Source of the DNA: an uncultured Akkermansia sp. | GTDB lineage: Bacteria > Verrucomicrobiota > Verrucomicrobiia > Verrucomicrobiales > Akkermansiaceae | Assembly: GCA_944390825.1 (NCBI GenBank) | Contig: CALXRG010000002.1 | Span: forward strand, 62,001 to 126,000 | Length of the DNA: 64,000 nt | Direction of reading: 5' to 3' | Part shown: positions 27,582-35,536 of the stretch, in pieces | How positions within the stretch are numbered: position 1 is the first letter of the stretch | How the letters are laid out: every line of letters begins with the position of its first letter | Translations under genes and position numbers: made by a program | The notes under the pieces: generated by a model | The model's database searches: none | What the model was told of the DNA's origin: nothing | The model's input: the letters and a program-made list of their open reading frames with translations, nothing else

Positions 27582-28754
27582 TTACAGGGCGTCGCGGATG
27601 CCGGCGCGTTTGAGGGCTCGACGAAGCGCTGGCGTGATCGCCAGCGCTTCTGTATGACCGAAGACCATCGGGGCTGGCGGTGCACTGTGCCGGCGCAGCA
27701 GGAGTCCGCACAGCCAGTTGAGGAGGCGGGTGAGCCGCAGCCGGTTCATGTACGTCCGGGCGCGGCTGATGCACTTGAGCGGGCCGTCCGGGTCTTCGAC
27801 GGCGATGACGACGCCGTCACAGACGACGGCACTGTGGCCGATGCCGAGCTGCTCGATGGCGCCGGCAATGAAGCAGGCGTGTTCGGCATCGCTGTGGACG
27901 TGTCCCGGGTCGGGCAGGTGAATGCCGCCGGGCGGTACCGGGCGGGCATGCAGGGTGATGCCGTGGCGATGGCAGAGCTCCAGGACGTTCTCGCGCTGGA
28001 AGATGATGGTGCGGTTGGCTTCCAGTGCGATGTGGTTGACGCCGGCCTGCACGGCGTTGCGTATGGTGCCCAGGCCGATGCACGGGACATCGAAGCGCAT
28101 GTCGTGCCCGGGTTTGGTGACTTTGCAGAGGGTGACGGGGTGGGGGCGGTGACCGCCGGCATGCAGGCACTCGTTGGTGCCTTTGAAGGCTTCGACACAC
28201 ATGACGCGGTCGCCGTGCACGACCAGGCTCTGGCCGATGTCGAGGCGGGCGATTTCGCGGGCGAGTTCAAGCCCGTGGTCGGCTTCGAGGAGCTGGGCGT
28301 CGGTGGGCTCGGGGCCGGCGAGGTGGCCGGGGCCGGGCATGTAGTCTTCCATGAAGGTGGTGGCGGGCAGCACGGTGATGCCGCGCAGTTCAAGCTGCTC
28401 GCAGAGGATGCCGAAGATGCTGTGAGCGTTGCGCCGGTCGAGTTGCGCCAGCAGTTTGATGGCCAGGGTGTCCGGCCACATGGTGTAGAGGGTTGAGGGG
28501 CGAATCTGCCCGGTCATCATGAGGTGCTTCACGCCGTGCGCGGCCAGAAAGGCGTGAGTGGCTTCGAGTGCTCCGGCCCGAAAGCAGGCGTAGGCATCAC
28601 ACAGAGGGGGGATGTCCGCCCCGACGGAGCCCCGGATGCCCGCACAGATGATCCGCACACCCGCGCGCTTGGCGGCTTCGATGACCATGCGCGGGTATTC
28701 TCCTGCGCCGGCGACGATCCCGAGGGTGTGGAGGTTGGCAGGGAGTGGCGTCAT
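27582..28754 (-). CDS. lpxI: UDP-2,3-diacylglucosamine pyrophosphatase, LpxI type, with C-terminal extension
   Basis: The 390-residue protein matches LpxI, which hydrolyses UDP-2,3-diacylglucosamine to lipid X in lipid A synthesis. The N-terminal part has LGIVAGAGEYPRMV and LMMTGQIRPSTLY. The catalytic half has IGQSLVVHGDRVMCVEAFKGT and CKVTKPGHDMRFDVPCIG. LpxI usually has about 270-290 residues. Here about 100 extra residues follow, beginning near IHLPDPGHVH, and contain IGHSAVVCDGVVIAVEDPDGP, which looks like a second copy of the VVVxxGxVxAVE segment. The start at 28754 is the ATG reading MTPLPANL. It is the last gene of the dehydrogenase block. Confidence 0.85.
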   Translation of the reverse strand: MTPLPANLHTLGIVAGAGEYPRMVIEAAKRAGVRIICAGIRGSVGADIPPLCDAYACFRAGALEATHAFLAAHGVKHLMMTGQIRPSTLYTMWPDTLAIKLLAQLDRRNAHSIFGILCEQLELRGITVLPATTFMEDYMPGPGHLAGPEPTDAQLLEADHGLELAREIARLDIGQSLVVHGDRVMCVEAFKGTNECLHAGGHRPHPVTLCKVTKPGHDMRFDVPCIGLGTIRNAVQAGVNHIALEANRTIIFQRENVLELCHRHGITLHARPVPPGGIHLPDPGHVHSDAEHACFIAGAIEQLGIGHSAVVCDGVVIAVEDPDGPLKCISRARTYMNRLRLTRLLNWLCGLLLRRHSAPPAPMVFGHTEALAITPALRRALKRAGIRDAL

Positions 28755-28845
28755 GGCCGGGTTCGGAGGCTGTGGGGAGGATGGGGGAGGCTGGCTGTGG
28801 CTGGGCTGGCTGGCAGGCAGAGGTTTGGAGCAGGGACGTCCGGGC

Positions 28846-30114
28846 TTAGAGCATGTCCGGGTGTTCCAGGTAGTAGGCGATGCGTACCATGAGCCGGCCG
28901 ATGTCGCCGCCATCGACGACGCGGTGGTCGAAGGAGGCGACGATCTTGGCCTGTTCCACCGGGATGAAACACTCGACTTCGTCGCTCCATACCGGTACTT
29001 TCTGCACTGCGCCAACGCCGAGGATGAGGCTTTCGCTCGGCAGCGGCATGGGGGTGCCGTCTGTCAGGCCAAAGCCGCCGAAGTTGGTGACTGTGGCGAT
29101 GCCGCCGCCGACGTAGGCGTCGTCGAGGCGGCGCGAGCGGGCTTGTTCGACGACTTTGTTGTATTCGTCGATGAGTTCGTCCATGGTGTATTCGTTGACG
29201 TTGCGCATGACGGGCACCATGACGCCGTCGGTTACCTGCACGGCTACTCCGATGTCGATGCGCCGCGGGGTGAGGATGAGGCCGCCTACCATGTAGCCTG
29301 CGCATTCAGGGGCTTCGGCCAGGGCCAGGGCCAGGGCGCGTACGAAGTAGAGGGTGATGCCTGGTTTGCGCGGGTGGTGCCGGCGGTGCAGCATGATGGG
29401 CGCCATATAGATGGGGCGGCTGGCGCTGGCAATGGGGCGTCTCCAGGTGCGCTGCATGCTGCTGGCGACGCTCCGGCGCATGGGGGAGGCTTTGCGGGAT
29501 GGCCATCCATCCACGTAGTTCATGAAGTGTTCAAAGTCGTCGATGGTGATGCGGCCGCCGGCACCGGTGCCGGTGATGTAGACGAGGTCGGCTTCGGTGA
29601 TGCCGAGCTCATCCATGCGGGCACGGATGCGGGGAGAGAGGTAGTGGGCGCCGCGTACGCCGATGGGGACGGGCAGACCGCGCCCTTCTGCGCCGGCGGC
29701 GGCCAGGGTTTCGCGGTATTCGCCTTGGGTGCTGAAGTGTGAGCCGTCGGCATTGGGCTTGGCAGCGCCGGTTCCCTGGCCGGTGCCTGTGGCGGTGGGT
29801 TGGGGTGCCTGGGCGGCTGTGGCTTGTTCTGTGGCGTCGAGCGGGGTGGCGCCGCTGCGTTCGATTTCTTCGGGGGTGGCTTCGATGAGGCCCATGATGG
29901 CGCCGACGGCGACGGTTTCGCCTTCAGCGACGGAGATGCTGGTGACGGTGCCGGCGCAGGAGGTGGTGACGCCCATCACGGCTTTGTTGGTCTCCACCTC
30001 GAAGACTTCCTGCTCGGCTTCCACGACATCACCCGGCTTGATGAGCAGGTGCATGATGGTGGCTTCCGCAATGGATTCGCCCAGCTGGGGCATCAGAATC
30101 GGAACAAGGGGCAT
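28846..30114 (-). CDS. 2-oxoacid dehydrogenase E2 component (dihydrolipoamide acyltransferase)
   Basis: The 422-residue protein has one N-terminal lipoyl domain (VETNKAVMG, lipoyl Lys at residue 44), an Ala/Pro/Gly linker, a peripheral-subunit-binding domain (LSPRIRARMDELGI, GAGGRITIDDF), and the catalytic domain ending with FDHRVVDGGD and its catalytic His. It carries acyl groups to coenzyme A. With the E1 genes directly upstream it is most likely the pyruvate dehydrogenase E2; a branched-chain substrate cannot be excluded. Confidence 0.92.
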   Translation of the reverse strand: MPLVPILMPQLGESIAEATIMHLLIKPGDVVEAEQEVFEVETNKAVMGVTTSCAGTVTSISVAEGETVAVGAIMGLIEATPEEIERSGATPLDATEQATAAQAPQPTATGTGQGTGAAKPNADGSHFSTQGEYRETLAAAGAEGRGLPVPIGVRGAHYLSPRIRARMDELGITEADLVYITGTGAGGRITIDDFEHFMNYVDGWPSRKASPMRRSVASSMQRTWRRPIASASRPIYMAPIMLHRRHHPRKPGITLYFVRALALALAEAPECAGYMVGGLILTPRRIDIGVAVQVTDGVMVPVMRNVNEYTMDELIDEYNKVVEQARSRRLDDAYVGGGIATVTNFGGFGLTDGTPMPLPSESLILGVGAVQKVPVWSDEVECFIPVEQAKIVASFDHRVVDGGDIGRLMVRIAYYLEHPDML

Positions 30115-30132
30115 GGTGATGGGGATGGGGGG

Positions 30133-31107
30133 TTAAAGCGAAATGAGGTAGCGGACGGCATCCGCAATGTCGTTGCTGTGCGGCCGGTGGGCTTTCCACA
30201 GGTCGGCATGGGAGGGGATGGGGGTGTCCTTGGAGGTGAGCCGCAGCGGCGGGGCATCGAGCAGGTGCAGGCCTTCGGCGGCGACGCGCGCAACGACTTC
30301 CGAGGCGACGCCGCCCCAGGGAAAGTCTTCGCTGACGACCAGCATGCGCCCCGTGCGGGCGACGGAGGCTAGGATGGTGTCGGTGTCCATGGGCTTGACG
30401 CTGCGCAGGTCGACGACTTCGATGTGGTAGCCGCTGGCGCTTGCGAGGAGGTCGGCGGCTTTGAGCGCCTCAGGGACCATGGCGGAGAAGGCGATGACGG
30501 TGGCGTGCTCGCCGGCGCGGGCGATGCGGGCTTTGCCGACGGGCAGGGGTTGCGGGTCATGCCAGGTGTCGGCTTTGAGCCAGCGGTACAGGAACTTGTG
30601 CTCCATGAAGACGACGGGATCGGGTATCTGGACGGCTTGCTTGAGCATGTAGTAGGCGTCGGCTACGGTGGCCGGGGTGAAGACGTGCAGGCCCGGGAAG
30701 TGGGCAAAGAGGGCTTCGAGACTTTGACTGTGGAAGGGGCCGCCGCCCGGGGTGCCGCCGCAGGGCATGCGCAGGGTGAGGTTGATCGGGACGCCGGTGC
30801 GGTAGTAGTGCGCGCCGGCGTTGTTGCCCATTTGGTTGAGACCAAGCAGACCGAAGTCGGCAAATTGCATTTCCAGGATGGGTTTCATGCCGCCGAGGGC
30901 GGCACCTATGCCGAAGCCGACGATGGCGTCTTCGCTGATGGGGGTGTTGATGACGCGGCCGGGGAATTGCGCTTCCAGCCCTTTGGTGGCTTTGAATGCG
31001 CCGCCGAATGTGCCGGCTATGTCTTCACCCATCAGGAATACACGGGGGTCTTCCTCCAGCAGTTCCTGCATGGCTTGGTGGATGGCATCGATGTAGGTGA
31101 CAGGCAT
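30133..31107 (-). CDS. pdhB: 2-oxoacid dehydrogenase E1 component, beta subunit
   Basis: The 324-residue subunit opens MPVTYIDAIHQAMQELLEEDP and contains GEDIAGTFGGAFKATKGL and SLEALFAHFPGLHVFTPATVADAYYML, which are typical of the PdhB family. It forms the TPP-dependent decarboxylase with the alpha subunit. The ATG at 31107 matches the family start; the open frame upstream is proline-rich shadow. It lies between E1-alpha and E2 on the same strand, 18 bp before E2. Confidence 0.93.
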   Translation of the reverse strand: MPVTYIDAIHQAMQELLEEDPRVFLMGEDIAGTFGGAFKATKGLEAQFPGRVINTPISEDAIVGFGIGAALGGMKPILEMQFADFGLLGLNQMGNNAGAHYYRTGVPINLTLRMPCGGTPGGGPFHSQSLEALFAHFPGLHVFTPATVADAYYMLKQAVQIPDPVVFMEHKFLYRWLKADTWHDPQPLPVGKARIARAGEHATVIAFSAMVPEALKAADLLASASGYHIEVVDLRSVKPMDTDTILASVARTGRMLVVSEDFPWGGVASEVVARVAAEGLHLLDAPPLRLTSKDTPIPSHADLWKAHRPHSNDIADAVRYLISL

Positions 31108-31249
31108 GCGATAAATGGGGCTGTGCGGTTTCGGGGCGCGGGATGGCGGTGATTCGGTCTTCGGTGTGAAGCGGGTTCGGGGGTGGCGGTGGTCTCGGGT
31201 TCGCGGAGGCGGTGGTGATGGGGCGGCAGCGGCGATGCGGGAAGGCGGG

Positions 31250-32218
31250 TTAACGGAAGGGGCGCCAGGAGGTGGCTTGCCAGTCTTCGGTGGCGGGATT
31301 CGGGGTGGCTTCTTTCTGGGCTTGGGCGACGCTGCGCTGGACTTCATCGGTGCATTCGCGATTCAGCGCGGCATCGGTGTCTTCCGTGAGCCAGCCGCAT
31401 TCGATCAGCTGACGCCGTGCGACGGCCAGGGGGTCGCGGTCGGCGTAGGCGGCTTTGAGGGTTTCGGGGATGTAGGAGGCGTCGTCGTGCTCGCCATGGC
31501 CGCACATGCGCAGGGTGGTTGCTACGACCCACTGCGGGCCTTCGCCCCGACGGGCGGCGGTGACGGCGCTGTGCATGGTTTCCAGGGTCTGGAGAAAGTC
31601 GGTGCCGTCGCAGGCGTGGCTGGTGAGGCCGTAGCCGCGACCGCGATCCAGGAGGTCGCAGGCGAATTCCTGGGTGTTCGGGGTGGAGTAGGCGTATTGG
31701 TTGTTGGAGACGACGATGATGACGGGCAGCTTCAGGACGGCAATCATGTTGCAGGCTTCGTGGAAGGCGCCCACGGAGGTGGTGCCGTCTCCATAGCAGG
31801 TGACGCCCACGGCGTCGGTGATGCCTTGCATGCGCTTGGCAAGTACCATGCCCCCGATGACGGCGGCCATGGCGCCAAGGTGGGAGATGGGGGCGGTGGT
31901 GCCTTCCAGTGGTTTGCCCCAGTGGACGTTGCCGTCGCGCCCGTGCATGCAGCCTTCTACGCTGCCAAAGTAGGTGCGGGCGCTTTCCAGTACGCTGTCG
32001 CCCCAGGCGCAGCGCCCTGCCTGCTCGCGGATGAAGGGGGAGTAGACGTCGTGCCCTTTGCGCAGAAACACAGCCTCGCAGGCGGCGATGGCTTCGTGCC
32101 CGCGGCCGAGGAATACGCCGCCCAGAATCTTGCCGGCTTTGTACAGGGCGGACGTTTTGGTGTCGAATGCCCGCGCCATCACCATGGCTTTGTAGGCTTT
32201 GAGTGCCGCTTCCTTCAT
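31250..32218 (-). CDS. pdhA: 2-oxoacid dehydrogenase E1 component, alpha subunit
   Basis: The 322-residue subunit contains the thiamine diphosphate motif GDGTTSVGAFHEACN...SNN and the conserved RGHEAIA and HGRDGNVHWG regions. With the beta subunit it decarboxylates pyruvate or a related 2-oxoacid and loads the acyl group on E2. The ATG at 32218 is preferred over an upstream in-frame start. It is first of the E1-alpha, E1-beta, E2 run; E3 (lipoamide dehydrogenase) lies 1.6 kb upstream on the same strand. Confidence 0.93.
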   Translation of the reverse strand: MKEAALKAYKAMVMARAFDTKTSALYKAGKILGGVFLGRGHEAIAACEAVFLRKGHDVYSPFIREQAGRCAWGDSVLESARTYFGSVEGCMHGRDGNVHWGKPLEGTTAPISHLGAMAAVIGGMVLAKRMQGITDAVGVTCYGDGTTSVGAFHEACNMIAVLKLPVIIVVSNNQYAYSTPNTQEFACDLLDRGRGYGLTSHACDGTDFLQTLETMHSAVTAARRGEGPQWVVATTLRMCGHGEHDDASYIPETLKAAYADRDPLAVARRQLIECGWLTEDTDAALNRECTDEVQRSVAQAQKEATPNPATEDWQATSWRPFR

Positions 32219-32409
32219 TTCGGTACCTATCACGTCCGCTATTCTATCCCGATTGCCTGAGCAAAGCAAGCTGAAATTACGCTTTGTAAGATGACGATTT
32301 TGCTGCGGTAAGAATGGGGTGTCCGCTGCTGCGGGTGGGGCGCTCCTGCTGCGGTGCCTGACAGGGGGGCGGGCCGTTTGGAGGGCGGTGGGGGCTGCGG
32401 GATGAAAGC

Positions 32410-33309
32410 TCAGCTGTCGCGGGTGGATCGATCAGGGGAGTCGGAAGAACGGTCGGGGGAGTCGGAAGAACGGTCGGGGGAGTCGGAAGGGCGGTCGGGG
32501 GTGGTGGCGGTGTCTTCCTGCGGTTTGCTTTGCTGTTCGGGAAGTTGTGCGCCGGGGAGGGGAAAGAGGGAGATTTTGGACTGTTTGGCTCCGCTTTCCT
32601 GGTAGTCGAAGAGCGGTCGGTAGGAGGGGAGCATCCAGTTGAGGTAGACGGCGGCCATGCGGAAGGTGAAGGCGATGACGACGCCGGAGATGAAGGCGAT
32701 CGGGTAGGGGACGTTCAGGTAGATGAGGGCAATGAAGGCGAGCCCGCCCACGATGGAGGCGGTGGCGTAGAGTTCGCCGGGACGGAAGACGTAGGGAACA
32801 TTGCCGGTCAGTACGTCGCGAAGGGCTCCTCCCGCGACGCCTGTGCACATGCCCATGAGGACGGAGATCGGCCAGGGAATGCCGATGTAGAAGGATTTGG
32901 CAGTGCCGATGATGGTGAAGAAGGCCATGGCAAAGGCGTCTGCTACGCGGATGGTGCCTGCCGGTGGTTTGACGAAGCGCGTCAGGTAGAACATCACCAG
33001 TGAGGTGATGAGGGCGTAGTACATGTACTTGGCTTCTTCGGCGCTGACCCAATAGACTATGATGGGGGTGCCGTCCGCCCGCGTGCAGCCGGTGAGCAGC
33101 AGGTCGCGCAGGGTGCCGCCTCCCAGCGCTGCGATGGCGCCGCATATGATGAAGCCGAAGATGTCCATGCGTACGCGGCAGGAGGCAGTGGAGCCGGCAA
33201 TGGCTGCGGAGATGGTGCCGAAGGCGGCGCAGAAGGCGTATACCCAGTGCTGGTCAAAGCTCCGGATGGTGGTCATGGAGTCAGCCCCCAGGAGGTCAAA
33301 GGCGTTCAT
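32410..33309 (-). CDS. TRIC/UPF0126 family membrane channel protein
   Basis: The 299-residue protein has about seven membrane segments in two related halves. Each half carries the glycine-rich signature seen in bacterial trimeric intracellular cation channels (AIAALGGGTLRDLL and GVAGGALRDVLTG). A 75-residue soluble tail follows, ending in a repeated Ser-Asp-Ser-Pro-Asp-Arg-Ser segment encoded by a 21-bp tandem repeat. The family conducts cations or acts in amino acid flux. Relation to the flanking dehydrogenase genes is not evident. Confidence 0.8.
   Translation of the reverse strand: MNAFDLLGADSMTTIRSFDQHWVYAFCAAFGTISAAIAGSTASCRVRMDIFGFIICGAIAALGGGTLRDLLLTGCTRADGTPIIVYWVSAEEAKYMYYALITSLVMFYLTRFVKPPAGTIRVADAFAMAFFTIIGTAKSFYIGIPWPISVLMGMCTGVAGGALRDVLTGNVPYVFRPGELYATASIVGGLAFIALIYLNVPYPIAFISGVVIAFTFRMAAVYLNWMLPSYRPLFDYQESGAKQSKISLFPLPGAQLPEQQSKPQEDTATTPDRPSDSPDRSSDSPDRSSDSPDRSTRDS
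32435..32497. repeat. 21-bp in-frame tandem repeat, three copies
   Basis: GGGGAGTCGGAAGAACGGTCG occurs at 32435, 32456 and (two changes) 32477. The units lie inside the 3' end of the TRIC-like gene and encode a repeat of seven residues (SDSPDRS) on the minus strand. Confidence 0.95.
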
Positions 33310-33391
33310 AACCGTTGGGTGTCAGGGATGGGATGGAGGGCTGCGGCGGGGGGATGCTCCGGATGCGGTGGCGTCGGTGTGTTGTGCCGGG

Positions 33392-33745
33392 TCAGTGTAT
33401 GGCTTTGTTGATCAGCCAAATGGCCAGCAGAACGACAAACAGTGGCCAGAGGAGGGAGACGGCGCCTATGATGAGGGCAATCAGGATGACGCCGATGGCT
33501 ACCGCCATGATGATGGTAGACCAGGAGGCGTGCTTGAGCAGGAGCTTGATGAGGCTGGGATTGCGCAGTTCTTCCTCTTCTTCCCGGAGGTTGACGCTGT
33601 GCATGGGCCGCCAGGTTTGGGAGTTCTCGGAGCGTACCCAGGTGTCGTTGGCGATTTCGCCGGAGGCGCGGAGACGCAGGAGCTCTTCCCCGCTGATGGG
33701 GCCTATTTTTTCTTCTCCTGTGTCGTAGTAGAACCGGCGTGCCAT
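33392..33745 (-). CDS. GYF-domain membrane protein
   Basis: This 117-residue protein starts with a GYF_2-type domain (FYYDTGEEKIGPISGEELLRL, then WVRSENSQTWRPM). An acidic linker and two closely spaced membrane segments at the C-terminus follow. Such domains usually bind peptides and occur in many small bacterial membrane proteins of unknown role. It lies between the TRIC-like gene and lipoamide dehydrogenase on the same strand. Confidence 0.85.
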   Translation of the reverse strand: MARRFYYDTGEEKIGPISGEELLRLRASGEIANDTWVRSENSQTWRPMHSVNLREEEEELRNPSLIKLLLKHASWSTIIMAVAIGVILIALIIGAVSLLWPLFVVLLAIWLINKAIH

Positions 33746-33842
33746 GGGCAGTGTGAGCTGGGGTGGTGCGGGGTGGAGGATGGGGGCACCCGGGCGGGGA
33801 TGCGGAGCTTGGGGAGCCCGCCCGGTATGCCGGGGTTTCGTG

Positions 33843-35228
33843 TCAGGCGTGGATGGCTGCGCCGTCTGCTGCCAGCACGGCTTCGTGTACGGCTTCGGCC
33901 AGGGTGGGGTGGGCGTAGATCATGGCGTTGAGGTCGGCATCGGTCAGCTCGCTGCTCAGGGCGAGTTCGGGCGTGGCGATGAGTTCGGTGGCGTTGTCGC
34001 CGACGATGTGGGCGCCGAGCAGTTCTCCGTTTTCTTTGCCGAAGAGGAGCTTGACGAAGCCGTCGGTCTCGCCGGCAGCGACGGCTTTGCCGATGGCTTG
34101 GAAGGGGAATTTGCCCACCTTGTACTCGACGCCGGCTTCTTTGAGCTCGCGCTCGCGCTTGCCGACGCTGGCTACTTGCGGGTGGCAGTAGGTGCAGCCG
34201 GGGATGATGTGGGGTTTCAGCGGTGTGTGCGTGCTGTCAAACATGCCTTCGACGGCTTGCTCGGCTTCGTAGCTGGCCGTGTGTGCCAGCATGACGCCGC
34301 CGATGCAGTCCCCGGCGGCGTAGACCCCGGAGATGCTGGTTTCGTAGCGTTCGTTCACTTTGATGAAACCGCGCTCGGTGAGTTCCAGCCCCTTGGCTTC
34401 GGGGACGACCGGAACGACGCCGATGGCAACGAGACAGACGTCTGCCGTGATTTCCTGGGATTTGCCGTTTTTGGCGGTGATGGTGGCGGTGACGCTTTCG
34501 CCGTTGTCCCTGAGGGCATCGACGGTGGCGCCGGGCATGCAGGTGATGCCCTGCTTTTTGAAGGCTCGTTCCATAGCGAGGCAGACGTCGTCGTCCTCGT
34601 TGGGCAGGAGACGCGGCAGGGCTTCAACAAGAGTGACTTTGGTGCCAAAGCAGTGGTAGACGTAGGAGAGCTCGGTGCCAATGGCGCCGGAGCCGATGAC
34701 GATCATGCTGCCCGGGAGTTTGGGTAGGACGAGTGCGTCTTTGCTGCCGATGATGGTGCGGCCGTTGAAGGGGAAGGCCGGGACTTCGCGGGTGCGGGCG
34801 CCGGTGGCGATGAGGATGTGGGCACCTTCCAGGGTGCTGACGGTGCCATCCGGTGCGGTGATTTCCACTCTGCCGGTGCCGAGGATTTTGGCGTCGCCGG
34901 TGATGCTCTCAATTTTGTTTTTCTTGAAGAGGAAGGCGATGCCGTTGCTGAGGCGTTCGCTGATCTGTCGCGAGCGGGCGATGACGGCGCTCCAGTCGAC
35001 GCTGAGCCCTTCGGCGGTGATGCCGAACTCGGCGGCCCGCTTGCTCATGGTGTGGTAGACTTCGCCGTTTTTGAGCAGAGCTTTGGTCGGGATGCAGCCC
35101 CAGTTCAGGCAGGTGCCTCCGACACGCTCGCGCTCAACGCATACGACGCGCTTGCCCAGCTGGGCCGCGCGAATGGCTCCGACGTAGCCGGCCGGCCCGC
35201 CGCCGATGACGATCAGATCATAACTCAT
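33843..35228 (-). CDS. lpdA: Dihydrolipoamide dehydrogenase (E3)
   Basis: The 461-residue flavoprotein has the FAD motif IGGGPAGYVGAIRAAQLG, the redox-active disulfide GGTCLNWGC (C40 and C45), the NAD motif VIGSGAIGTEL, and the C-terminal interface IYAHPTLAEAVHEA with its catalytic His. It re-oxidises lipoyl groups of E2. I chose the ATG at 35228, which gives the canonical MSYDLIVIGGG start. It probably serves the E1/E2 genes downstream on the same strand. Confidence 0.95.
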   Translation of the reverse strand: MSYDLIVIGGGPAGYVGAIRAAQLGKRVVCVERERVGGTCLNWGCIPTKALLKNGEVYHTMSKRAAEFGITAEGLSVDWSAVIARSRQISERLSNGIAFLFKKNKIESITGDAKILGTGRVEITAPDGTVSTLEGAHILIATGARTREVPAFPFNGRTIIGSKDALVLPKLPGSMIVIGSGAIGTELSYVYHCFGTKVTLVEALPRLLPNEDDDVCLAMERAFKKQGITCMPGATVDALRDNGESVTATITAKNGKSQEITADVCLVAIGVVPVVPEAKGLELTERGFIKVNERYETSISGVYAAGDCIGGVMLAHTASYEAEQAVEGMFDSTHTPLKPHIIPGCTYCHPQVASVGKRERELKEAGVEYKVGKFPFQAIGKAVAAGETDGFVKLLFGKENGELLGAHIVGDNATELIATPELALSSELTDADLNAMIYAHPTLAEAVHEAVLAADGAAIHA

Positions 35229-35536
35229 GTGCGCATTGTAGCGCATGCGTGCGGGTGTGGCAACCGTAAAGAGCGGCATGTTTTTATTTTGGTGTCATGT
35301 ATAGGTGGTGGTGTCACTTGCTGTTGGCGGAGGTTTTGGTGGGGCAATGGGCCGCCGTGGTGTGCCCCGGGTTTCGGGGAGGCCGGGAAGGTCCGTGGTT
35401 GGGGCTTGTGCCGGGAGCGGTGATGAGGGAAGGGTGTACTATTTTCCCGGAATGTTGGATGAAGTGTTGATCAGATGAAAGGAACGGTGTGCTGCGGCCG
35501 TATGTATGAGGAGACGAGACTCGTCTTGACACAACT
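35229..35536. other. Divergent region between lpdA and the first GH109 gene
   Basis: This 308-bp gap has no gene. Just before the GH109 start lies the inverted repeat GACGAG-A-CTCGTC (35514-35526), which could be an operator. I could not find a convincing -35/-10 pair for the GH109 gene, nor an AGGAGG-like ribosome site at its start. Confidence 0.5.
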
